Shown: piece after piece, positions 57,287-64,000 of the stretch
Numbering within the stretch: the first letter of the stretch is position 1
Layout: each line of letters starts with the position of its first letter
From: Vibrio rarus
Lineage (GTDB): Bacteria > Pseudomonadota > Gammaproteobacteria > Enterobacterales > Vibrionaceae
Direction of reading: 5' to 3'
DNA length: 64,000 nucleotides
Assembly (NCBI RefSeq): GCF_024347075.1
Contig: NZ_AP024900.1
Span: 1,054,001-1,118,000 of the forward strand
Translations under genes and position numbers: made by a program
The notes under the pieces: generated by a model
Databases searched by the model: none
Told to the model about the DNA's origin: nothing
The model's input: only the letters and a program-made list of their open reading frames with translations

Positions 57287-58428
57287 TGAATCCAATTACC
57301 ATTATCGGTAGTGGCTTTGCTGCCTATCAACTGGTGAAATCATTGCGTCGCAGTAATGCCGAAGTACCCATTCGAATTATTACTTCAGATAAAGGGCATG
57401 ACTATAATAAACCAGATTTAAGTCATGTGATGTCAAAAAAACAGATAGCATCGGATCTGATTAGCATTGAGGCCAATGAATTTGCCACAACCTATAACGT
57501 TGAGTTGTGTTCCGGTATGACAGTGAGTGATATTCAGCCTCAGCAAAAACAGCTGTTGGCTAATGGTCAGTTATTTCAGTATTCGAGCTTAGTGATAGCC
57601 ACGGGCGCTAACCCTTTTATTCCACCTATTACCGGTTTAAAAGAGATGAACCCTATAACGCTTAACAGTCTGCAAGAATTTGCAAACTATAAAAATCGAT
57701 TAACGAATGCGCAATCTATCATGGTGATAGGTGGTGGGCTAATTGGTGTGGAACTGGGTATGGATCTAGCGCTTACCCATAAAACGGTGACGTTAGTGGA
57801 AAGCGGATCGCGTCTAATGGGGCGTCAATTACCGGAACTGGTGAGTATAAAACTGTCTCAATCTTTGATGGAATTAGGGGTAGATGTAAGATCTGGGCAA
57901 ACCGTTGCACAGATCTTAAAAACAGACTCTGGTTATCAAGTATTGATGGAAAATGGCGATAGCTTAGAAGTGGATGACGTACTAGTGTGCAGCGGACTCG
58001 CCCCTAATGTGGCATTAGCCAGCAGTGCGGGCATCACTACACAAGCGGGTATCTGTGTGGATGAGGCCATGCAAAGTTCAGTGGCAGGTGTTTATGCGTT
58101 AGGGGATTGTGCAGAGCACAGTGGCCAAGTAAGAGCGTTTTTACAACCCACAGTGATAAGTGCTGCCGCCCTTTCGAAAACATTGCTCGGTGAGCGCACC
58201 CCTGTGATCTTCCCAAGCATGATGGTCAAAGTGAAAACCCCTTGTTTTCCGATTCAAATGGGAGGCGTTACTCATCAAACTGACGTGTCTCGTTGGAACT
58301 TGGATGTACAAGATGATGGGATTGTAGCGAAAGCCTTTGATAGCGATAACGTTATGATAGGCTTTGTTACAACGCAAAGTGGAACAGCACAAAGCTTCCC
58401 TCTATTTAGAATGATCGGCAGCCAATAA
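57286..58428 (+). CDS. norW: NADH:flavorubredoxin reductase
   Basis: NorW passes electrons from NADH to the rubredoxin centre of NorV. The 380-residue flavoprotein has an FAD-binding Rossmann motif ITIIGSGFAAYQLVKSLRR at the N-terminus, SIMVIGGGLIGVELGMDLA (NADH domain) near residue 145, and GVYALGDCAEHSG near residue 265. The start overlaps the norV stop by one base (TAATG), so translation is coupled. It ends the nor operon; only a weak hairpin follows (58447-58478). Confidence 0.94.
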   Translation: MNPITIIGSGFAAYQLVKSLRRSNAEVPIRIITSDKGHDYNKPDLSHVMSKKQIASDLISIEANEFATTYNVELCSGMTVSDIQPQQKQLLANGQLFQYSSLVIATGANPFIPPITGLKEMNPITLNSLQEFANYKNRLTNAQSIMVIGGGLIGVELGMDLALTHKTVTLVESGSRLMGRQLPELVSIKLSQSLMELGVDVRSGQTVAQILKTDSGYQVLMENGDSLEVDDVLVCSGLAPNVALASSAGITTQAGICVDEAMQSSVAGVYALGDCAEHSGQVRAFLQPTVISAAALSKTLLGERTPVIFPSMMVKVKTPCFPIQMGGVTHQTDVSRWNLDVQDDGIVAKAFDSDNVMIGFVTTQSGTAQSFPLFRMIGSQ

Positions 58429-58766
58429 GCGGAATTTTTACTCTATTCAGGCAGTTATTGACTAATAATACTGCCTGATTAATGGGTAGTAATAGCGTAT
58501 TAGGCCGATATTGCCTTTCCGAACTGCAATATATAAGTCGCTGTTATTAATAGTGTAAATAGATAAGATTGCGTTTATTTGTGTGTGTGATTGCTTATAG
58601 AGAGAGCAATGTGACCCCACTCTAAAGTTAATAAAAAGTTACCATTAACATGATGGTAACTATTGCATTTGAAACTAATAAGTGGTTATTAAAATACAGA
58701 TATAGATCACGTATATTTTTATTGTCTAACAGTACAATGTCCTCGCCGTAAAAAAAGGACTTTCTC
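58429..58766. other. norW-HdeD-like intergenic region
   Basis: 338 bp without a gene. A hairpin with TCAGGCAGT (58447-58455) and ACTGCCTGA (58470-58478) follows norW. The rest is AT-rich and probably promoter DNA; near 58700 ATAGATCACG resembles a half CRP/FNR site, but not clearly. Confidence 0.5.
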
Positions 58767-59372
58767 ATGACTAATTCTACTTTACATCATCAGTATTCTG
58801 AGACTAAAAATCCCCAAGAGCTCGATTTGACTTCAGATGCTCCTGTGCAAATTACAATAGGTTTAGCCGCATCTGTTTTAGGCTTTTTTGCCATGGCATA
58901 CCCATTAATGCCTCATGAATATTTTGCCCAGTTGCTCTCTATTGGTGTGGCGAGTTTTACAGTGATATTAATTGCGGTCTGTTTTATCAATGGCGGTTCA
59001 ATACAGAATGTGATTAATGCGCATGGATTTAAGCGCTATTTCTCATTGAGTGTATTTTCATTATTGGCTTCATACCTAATTACGCCTTATTCAGAACAGG
59101 TATTATATATTGCTGCCGCAGTGATTATTCTGGCGTTTCTTGTGAGTGAATCCCTCACCGTAATCTCATTGTTACGTGAAGGAAATATGCAAGATTGGTT
59201 ATTGCCAGTGATTGATATTATGGTGACTTTAGTATGCATGGGAATGTTATTTACGGGGTTATCTATTGACGGTGCATTTGTAGTGAGTGCGGTATTAGGT
59301 TTAAAAGTAGTGCTGTTTGGTAGCACGGTATTATTGTCACGTTTTGAACCTGGATTGAATGCCTTTTATTAA
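58767..59372 (+). CDS. Six-helix membrane protein, possibly HdeD-like
   Basis: The 201 residues have a polar N-terminal tail (about 1-28) and five to six membrane helices: LAASVLGFFAMAYPLM, LLSIGVASFTVILIAVCFI, SLSVFSLLASYLI, VLYIAAAVIILAFLVSE, LPVIDIMVTLVCMGMLFTGL and AVLGLKVVLFGSTVLL. This spacing of paired helices with short loops resembles the DUF308/HdeD acid-resistance family, but similarity is weak and I am not sure. It is followed by a terminator; the function is not known. Confidence 0.5.
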   Translation: MTNSTLHHQYSETKNPQELDLTSDAPVQITIGLAASVLGFFAMAYPLMPHEYFAQLLSIGVASFTVILIAVCFINGGSIQNVINAHGFKRYFSLSVFSLLASYLITPYSEQVLYIAAAVIILAFLVSESLTVISLLREGNMQDWLLPVIDIMVTLVCMGMLFTGLSIDGAFVVSAVLGLKVVLFGSTVLLSRFEPGLNAFY

Positions 59373-59400
59373 GGCTATTTCGTAAATAAATCAATTAATT

Positions 59401-59432
59401 AAAAAAGCCAGCGATATAACGCTGGCTTTTTT
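59401..59432. terminator. Bidirectional terminator before the RRM gene
   Basis: A perfect 13-bp stem AAAAAAGCCAGCG (59401-59413) with CGCTGGCTTTTTT (59420-59432) and an ATATAA loop. A and T runs allow it to serve the HdeD-like gene and the RRM gene. Confidence 0.92.
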
Positions 59433-59438
59433 ACAGGT

Positions 59439-59678
59439 CTAATTTTTAGCGAGCTTAACGCGGATTTTACTTTTTTGAATGCTCGAATGATCCAGTGCAG
59501 TCATGGCCGCTTTTGCTTCTTCGCTATTAGGCATTTCAACGAAAGCAAACCCTTTAGACAATCCTGTTTCTTGATCTAAAACTAGATTGCATACAGTCAC
59601 ATCACCGTGCTCAGTAAATAGGACACGAATTTCGTGTTCAGTCATTTGACGTGACAGGTTACGAACTAAAAGTTTCAT
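59439..59678 (-). CDS. RRM-domain RNA-binding protein
   Basis: The 79 residues are almost one complete RNA recognition motif: RNP2 as LLVRNLSR at the N-terminus, ETGLSKGFAFVEM containing RNP1 (KGFAFVEM) near residue 43, and the last strand KIRVKLAKN. Single-domain RRM proteins of this size are common in cyanobacteria and appear in vibrios and pseudomonads; a role in cold adaptation or RNA chaperoning is often proposed but unproven. The terminator hairpin immediately follows, so it is a stand-alone gene. Confidence 0.85.
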   Translation of the reverse strand: MKLLVRNLSRQMTEHEIRVLFTEHGDVTVCNLVLDQETGLSKGFAFVEMPNSEEAKAAMTALDHSSIQKSKIRVKLAKN

Positions 59679-59949
59679 TTTTGACCTTAATAAATAGATT
59701 TGATGGGGATTGTCTCAGGTTACTCAATGAATACCAAGGGAAATCCTTCGCCACAAGCCTTGCGCAGTTCTAAGTTAACGGTTTTTTTGTAGTAGACAGG
59801 AGATAAGGTGACCGTTCTCGTTCTTTGTTACGAGTAAATGCGGGTGACCTTTAACAAAACACAAAATAATCAGCAAATGTGATTGCATCATGGCGAGTTT
59901 GCCGTCACATTTAGCATCCTTTACTCAATTCATCAGTAGGTAGACTTTT

Positions 59950-60165
59950 ATGCAGCAACAACCTAATAACCCTTTGCACGGACTCTCGTTAGAAAAAATA
60001 TTAACTCGTCTTGTAGAGCATTATGGATGGAGTGGTTTGTATGCAGAGATACGAGTGAATTGCTTTAACAATGATCCTTCTATTAAATCGTCTTTAAAAT
60101 TTTTAAGGAAAACCCAGTGGGCAAGAGATAAAGTGGAAGCTTTATACATTAGTAGTTTCAGCTAA
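59950..60165 (+). CDS. VF530-family DNA-binding protein
   Basis: The 71-residue protein belongs to the VF530 family (DUF2132) known from a Vibrio fischeri structure. The conserved core is [22 protein letters not shown] followed by [35 protein letters not shown], forming a compact helical fold. The family was reported to bind DNA; its role is unknown. It ends just before the next gene (60181), so they may share a transcript. Confidence 0.85.
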   Translation: MQQQPNNPLHGLSLEKILTRLVEHYGWSGLYAEIRVNCFNNDPSIKSSLKFLRKTQWARDKVEALYISSFS

Positions 60166-60180
60166 TGGATAGTGCTGAAC

Positions 60181-60591
60181 ATGGCGTATTCTAAGGTTAG
60201 TGTGCTTGATGCCAATATAACCGTTGCTCTGCCTTCTCTGTTACATCGAATGCCAAAAACAAGGGTTGCTATCGCTAAGGAACTGGCTCAACAGCATACT
60301 TGTCAGTTAAAGCGTGTGCGTCGTAGTCGCCATTGGCAGTTGACGGGGCAAGCTTTAGATATTCAAAATGTGTACCATCAGCTTATTTTAGCTCCTGAGG
60401 GGCTGGAGTTTCTGATTAAAAAAATACAAGCTTGTTTACTGCTACATCAGGACAAGCTGCACACCCCGCAACAACGCCTGAAACAAATGTTACTGGCCGA
60501 GCCGAATATGACCTTGAGCCAGCTAATGGAAATGACGCAATGCTCATTAGTGGAAGCGAGAAGGGCACGCTTTGATGCAGATGAACTATAG
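60181..60591 (+). CDS. RRF-like small protein (ribosome recycling factor family, Vibrio type)
   Basis: The 136-residue frame begins MAYSKVSVLDANITVALPSLLHRMPKTR and appears to belong to a small family annotated as ribosome recycling factor-like in vibrios, although I see no match to the full RRF core and the function is unproven. It has a basic stretch (KRVRRSRHW) and an HTH-like C-terminal segment (MTLSQLMEMTQCSLVEARRARF). An in-frame GTG at 60172 is an alternative start. It follows the VF530 gene by 15 bp. It could instead be a nucleic-acid-binding protein. Confidence 0.5.
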   Translation: MAYSKVSVLDANITVALPSLLHRMPKTRVAIAKELAQQHTCQLKRVRRSRHWQLTGQALDIQNVYHQLILAPEGLEFLIKKIQACLLLHQDKLHTPQQRLKQMLLAEPNMTLSQLMEMTQCSLVEARRARFDADEL

Positions 60592-60650
60592 CCGTTGGTT
60601 CTGCGAGGCTCCCCTACATTTTCTGCGCATTTGATGATGGAATAATACAT

Positions 60651-60685
60651 AAAAAAATCCCAGTGCCTGAATAGACACTGGGATT
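60651..60685 (-). terminator. Terminator of the ABM monooxygenase gene
   Basis: AATCCCAGTG (60656-60665) pairs with CACTGGGATT (60676-60685), loop 10 nt, with seven A residues before it giving a T7 run on the minus strand. It lies 22 bp past the stop of the minus-strand gene. Confidence 0.85.
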
Positions 60686-60707
60686 AGAATCATAACTTTA
60701 TGGCGGA

Positions 60708-60998
60708 TTACGCAATAATTGTCATTTCATTAAGAAGGAATTGATCCACTGCACCTTCAGTTGCTGCTACGTAGTCAGCAAGAGGTTTCGCTTGCATGTG
60801 GATTTGCCAAAGTTCGCGAGATGTCCAGTTTTCGTAAAACATAAAGTGAGCTGGATTTTCATTGTCTTGATGAAGGTCATAATTGATGCAACCTTCTTCT
60901 GCACGAGTAACGTCAATAAGCTTTAAAAGCTCAGCTTTTACCAATTCGATTTTATCTTCTTTAGCAATGATGTTTGCAACGATAGTTAGCTTTGTCAT
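60708..60998 (-). CDS. Antibiotic biosynthesis monooxygenase (ABM) family protein, YgiN-like
   Basis: The 96-residue ferredoxin-like-fold protein has the ABM hallmarks: TIVANIIAKEDKIELVKAELLKLID at the N-terminus, TRAEEGCINYDLHQD in the middle, and FMFYENWTSRELWQIHMQAKPLADY, which includes the conserved aromatic and His residues. Homologues include E. coli YgiN, a quinol monooxygenase, and stress-induced proteins of unknown substrate. It stands alone with its own terminator. The enzyme activity is inferred from the family only. Confidence 0.85.
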   Translation of the reverse strand: MTKLTIVANIIAKEDKIELVKAELLKLIDVTRAEEGCINYDLHQDNENPAHFMFYENWTSRELWQIHMQAKPLADYVAATEGAVDQFLLNEMTIIA

Positions 60999-61262
60999 GA
61001 GGTTTACCTTACTGTTAGATTGCGTTGACAGGGAGAATATTAGTCTTAATTTTCTATATGATAAATAGGGTTATAATTGAATTATTCTCAATCTTAGTTT
61101 GAAAATAATATTGCTATGCAATAAGTAACGTCTCTTTAACAGTAGCTAGTATAGAGGGAAAATCAGCAACAATTGAAAGTGTGAGCACACTTTCTTTTGG
61201 GTTTGTTATCCCAAAGAGGCCATGTGCTACAGGTCTTATTGAAGGGGAAGATGGGCGGTGAG

Positions 61263-62405
61263 TTAGGCGTCGATAAACCAATACCCTTTATTCACTAGTT
61301 CACATAGGAGTGAAATGACTGCGATAGGAGTGTCATCTAAGAAGTCATCGCCACTGATATGCTCTTGACCACACAGGCGCTCAATAACAAAGGCGTGTTC
61401 GGCAGAAACTTTAATGACCTCACCATTAATGTAGGCCATAGTAGGGTCTTGCTGGTGATACAGCGCGCGTAATCCTGAAACTTTCTCTAATGTACCGCCT
61501 CCATTGAGGTGATGAGCCACCTCTTCATTGCTCCACAAGGGGTCAGGGGTGATGATATTGAGTTGATGGCGAGACTGGCTCAGCATACAACCCATAAAGT
61601 CATTTATGCGCTGCGGATCATTGAGTGAATTTTTCAGCATAGTTGTTAAAGAGTGCAAATCACTGCTACTGATTTGACCAAAGTTAGGCTGCGTGGTGAG
61701 CTCAGGCTTAAGCATATGAGTGTCACCAATATCATTGGCAAGAACATAATCGGCAAAATTACTGATTAACTCTTGTTCTTTAGGGGAACGAAAACCAATA
61801 GAGTAACTCATAGAAGGCTCAATAGCGTAGCCATCGTGTGGGAACCCTGCTGGAATGTAGAGTATGTCCCCAGCTTCCAGTACTTCATCTATGATGGCGT
61901 CAAAAGATTCAATTTGGCGCAGTGCACTGTGGCGGCAAGTTTCAACGTATTGGCCCTTATCCAGATCGCCTACTCGCCAATGACGCTGACCACTCCCTTG
62001 AATGATGAAAACATCATATTGGTCAATGTGTGGACCCACACCGCCATCTTTAACAGAATAGCTGATCATCAGATCATCAAATAGCCATTGCGGCATCTTC
62101 TTAAAAGGCTCGACTAACTGGGCCGCTTGTGGATGCCAGTGATTGGCCGCTTGCACAATAATAGACCAATTAGTCTGTGTGAGGCTGGCGTACTTTTGTT
62201 CATTAAAAGGGCCGTGCTCGGCAATCCACTGCCCATCTAGATTAGAGACATAACGAGAGTCGACTTCTTCTTCCATCGTTAATCCCGCGAGTTCCTCAGG
62301 GGAGATTGGATCTTGGAAGTGAGCAAACCCTCCTTTAATAACCGTGGGCTGTTTTTGCCAATATTGGCTAAGGAATTGCTCTAATGAAACGGAAAGTTGA
62401 TACAT
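61263..62405 (-). CDS. roxA: Ribosomal oxygenase RoxA (L16 arginine hydroxylase)
   Basis: RoxA (YcfD) is a JmjC-type Fe(II)/2-oxoglutarate oxygenase that hydroxylates ribosomal protein L16. From ATG 62405 (AAGGCGACAA upstream) the protein has 380 residues: SPEELAGLTMEEEVDSRYVS near residue 40, GPHIDQYDVFIIQ (iron ligands His-x-Asp) near residue 125, and FPHDGYAIE with the distal His. The C-terminal half is a dimerisation and winged-helix region. An in-frame ATG at 62432 falls in or next to a repeat element and is not supported. Confidence 0.93.
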   Translation of the reverse strand: MYQLSVSLEQFLSQYWQKQPTVIKGGFAHFQDPISPEELAGLTMEEEVDSRYVSNLDGQWIAEHGPFNEQKYASLTQTNWSIIVQAANHWHPQAAQLVEPFKKMPQWLFDDLMISYSVKDGGVGPHIDQYDVFIIQGSGQRHWRVGDLDKGQYVETCRHSALRQIESFDAIIDEVLEAGDILYIPAGFPHDGYAIEPSMSYSIGFRSPKEQELISNFADYVLANDIGDTHMLKPELTTQPNFGQISSSDLHSLTTMLKNSLNDPQRINDFMGCMLSQSRHQLNIITPDPLWSNEEVAHHLNGGGTLEKVSGLRALYHQQDPTMAYINGEVIKVSAEHAFVIERLCGQEHISGDDFLDDTPIAVISLLCELVNKGYWFIDA

Positions 62406-62424
62406 TTGTCGCCTTATTGTATTT

Positions 62425-62452
62425 AATACCAATCACACTAAGTAAGTGATCA
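62425..62452. repeat. End fragment of dispersed MITE-like repeat
   Basis: AATACCAATCACACTAAGTAAGTGATCA matches the left terminus (36848 onward) of the full copy at 36845-37021. Only about 28 bp remain. It lies in the roxA leader, upstream of its start codon. Confidence 0.75.
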
Positions 62453-62486
62453 GCCTAACGGGCTTTAACACCTTGTGAACAGGTAT

Positions 62487-63011
62487 TTATTGTGATTTAT
62501 CACAGCTGACCTTGAGGCGATTGTTCACATCACGGCTTTGTACCACGCGCGTTGCATGGTCTATTTCTTGATTAGACTTGGCCAGTTTGTCATACAGCAA
62601 CACATTGACGGTGGCCGCAAGGTTCATGCAACCAATGGTGGGTATATAAACTACTTCATCCGCTTGATCGACAATCGGTTGCGGGATGGAACTGTCTTCG
62701 GGACCAAAGATATAAATGGCTTTTTCTGGGTGCTGAAATTGTGGCAGTGGAGTGGCTCCTTCAGCCAGTTCCACACAGACAATTTTGACATCAGAATCGA
62801 GATTATCTGTAAGAGAGACCATTTGATTTAGGGCAATTTTACGGGTCATATCTTTAGTATCGGTATGATATTTGGCCGCTTTAGCAAAACGTTCACCGTT
62901 AAAGCGAACTTCATCAGCTTGATAACAACCTGCAGCGCGCATGACAGCGCCTACATTTGTTGGACTCTTAGGGTTGCATAAACCGATAATAGTGAGAGTA
63001 TTTTTAGACAT
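62487..63011 (-). CDS. SpoU-family RNA 2'-O-methyltransferase
   Basis: From ATG 63011 the 174-residue protein has the three SPOUT/TrmD-fold motifs: NPKSPTNVGAVMRAAGCYQAD with the motif-1 Asn and Arg, IYIFGPEDSSIPQP near residue 103, and IPTIGCMNLAATVNVLLYD with the motif-3 Asn. Such proteins methylate ribose in tRNA or rRNA, and the length fits TrmL-like enzymes, but the substrate cannot be told. AGGT precedes the ATG. The frame is open 34 codons upstream without family support. Confidence 0.87.
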   Translation of the reverse strand: MSKNTLTIIGLCNPKSPTNVGAVMRAAGCYQADEVRFNGERFAKAAKYHTDTKDMTRKIALNQMVSLTDNLDSDVKIVCVELAEGATPLPQFQHPEKAIYIFGPEDSSIPQPIVDQADEVVYIPTIGCMNLAATVNVLLYDKLAKSNQEIDHATRVVQSRDVNNRLKVSCDKSQ

Positions 63012-63167
63012 ATTGATACCTGCATATTTTATGTTGGCAGTATATAGGTCTAGAGAAAAAAGAGAAGAGGGGGCGTTAATTTGAGGTTTTAAAAAGGCTG
63101 ATTGAAGGTTCAAAAAGCCTTTATATACCGTTTATATACCGTGGTAGCGAAAGAGTCGCTCGCTTAA

Positions 63168-64000
63168 TTACTGCCCATTAACGATGGCATTATAACGGGC
63201 AAAGCCCTGTTCGAGATCTTGAATCAGATCATCGACATTCTCAAGACCAATATGCACTCGGAACAAAGTACCAGTAAAGTTAGGGTTCGCTACGGTACGC
63301 AGGCTGTTAAAGCTGCGAGGCTCATTGGCGAGAATAAGACTTTCGTACCCGCCCCATGAATAGCCCATACCAAACAGTGTCATACCATCAAGGAAAGCGG
63401 TGGTTGCCTTACTGTCTTGGGATTTCATCACAAAAGAGAATAGGCCATTGCCACCGGTAAAGTCCCGTTTGAAGTATTCATGCCCAGGACACGTGTCCAA
63501 CTCTGGATGACGAACGTGATCAACTTCAGGGCGATTAGCCAACCATTGAGCCACTTTCAGACTGCTTTGTTGATGCTGCTTAAGACGTAAATCCAAGGTG
63601 CGGATACCACGCAGGCCAAGATACGCATCATCCGGTGATACGCATTGTCCCATTAGATAACTGTTTTCACGCAGTTGATCCCAGTATTTTTCATTTGCAA
63701 TGGCAGTGCCAAGCATCACATCAGAGTGACCCACAATGTATTTGGTTGCCGCTTGAATAGAGATATCTACGCCAAAGTCAAATGGAGAAAAATGCAAACC
63801 CGCAGACCAAGTATTATCTAACATCACAATCATGTCATTGCGGTGGGCAATTTCCGCTAATAAAGGCACGTTTTGTACCTCCATTGTGACTGAGCCTGGA
63901 GATTCTAAAAATAACAGTTTGGTATTTGGTTTGATAAGATCTTGCAGTTCGTCACCAATCGTTGGGGTGTAATAGGTGGTTTCTACCCCTAGACGTTTTA
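63168..64000 (-). CDS. metC: Cystathionine beta-lyase (C-terminal part, runs off window)
   Basis: MetC cleaves cystathionine to homocysteine with PLP. The visible 277 residues, from RLGVETTYYTPTIGDEL at the right edge to a C-terminal LEQGFARYNAIVNGQ, include LLFLESPGSVTMEVQNV, the LDNTWSAGL Asp, SIQAATKYIVGHSDVMLG containing the PLP-binding Lys, and SWGGYESL. This matches MetC rather than MetB, which is about as long and similar, by the GHSDVM and SWGGYESL text, but a database comparison would settle it. The N-terminal roughly 120 residues lie beyond 64000. Confidence 0.88.
   Translation of the reverse strand, partial: KRLGVETTYYTPTIGDELQDLIKPNTKLLFLESPGSVTMEVQNVPLLAEIAHRNDMIVMLDNTWSAGLHFSPFDFGVDISIQAATKYIVGHSDVMLGTAIANEKYWDQLRENSYLMGQCVSPDDAYLGLRGIRTLDLRLKQHQQSSLKVAQWLANRPEVDHVRHPELDTCPGHEYFKRDFTGGNGLFSFVMKSQDSKATTAFLDGMTLFGMGYSWGGYESLILANEPRSFNSLRTVANPNFTGTLFRVHIGLENVDDLIQDLEQGFARYNAIVNGQ

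Noticed and set aside
63123..63144. A short tandem repeat (TTTATATACCG twice) downstream of the SpoU gene start region.
   Set aside because: Only two copies of an 11-bp unit; too short to treat as a meaningful element.

Overview
The window looks like chromosomal DNA of a gammaproteobacterium of the family Vibrionaceae, most likely a Vibrio or close relative. The evidence is the gene content and order: cspD/clpS-clpA/infA-bpt-aat, gsk/hns/lysine-riboswitch transporter/his operon, pspF-sapABCDF/pspABC, a vexIJK-type RND operon, norR/fpr/norVW, a VF530-type DNA-binding protein and a Mn-type pyrophosphatase. The DNA is moderately AT-rich, densely coding, and mostly core genome. I see no prophage, transposase, integron, CRISPR array, rRNA or tRNA gene.

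Layout. 1-6.7 kb: end of a nitroreductase, a small glutaredoxin, then an N-degron cluster (ClpS adaptor, ClpA unfoldase, and the two aminoacyl-tRNA-protein transferases Bpt and Aat) with cspD and infA interleaved. 6.8-14.7 kb: aroA, a Bax-type glucosaminidase, yciN-topA, inosine-guanosine kinase, H-NS. 15.0-17.0 kb: a lysine riboswitch ahead of an NhaC-family transporter. 17.1-24.6 kb: complete histidine operon hisLGDCBHAFI with leader peptide and attenuator. 24.6-31.1 kb: RecX-like protein, an unknown membrane protein, YchJ, an EAL-only protein, lpxH-ppiB, cysS and tdk. 31.2-34.5 kb: a three-gene cassette of lipoprotein retropepsin, 7TM protein with a cysteine-free transglutaminase-like domain, and RimK-like ATP-grasp ligase. 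34.6-36.8 kb: cmoB and Mn-dependent pyrophosphatase. 37.0-45.0 kb: sapABCDF behind pspF, divergent from pspABC. 45.0-52.9 kb: an unknown lipoprotein, an unknown membrane protein, a two-adaptor RND efflux operon and the Tag glycosylase. 52.9-58.4 kb: nitric oxide detoxification (norR, fpr, norV, norW). 58.7-64.0 kb: small proteins (membrane protein, RRM protein, VF530, RRF-like protein, ABM monooxygenase), RoxA hydroxylase, a SpoU methyltransferase and the 5'-truncated end of metC.

Regulation readable in the sequence includes three sigma-54 promoters (pspA, fpr, norV), candidate NorR half-site pairs upstream of both fpr and norV, a translational-looking lysine riboswitch with an alternative pairing that captures its closing helix, the his attenuator with five consecutive His codons, and many clear intrinsic terminators. 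A dispersed MITE-like repeat family (two nearly full and three partial copies) occupies intergenic spaces.

The least understood material is the retropepsin/7TM/ATP-grasp cassette. Next come the fpr gene apparently drawn into the NO-response regulon, a 17-bp exact repeat shared by two promoter regions, and several small conserved-looking but unassigned membrane proteins and lipoproteins.
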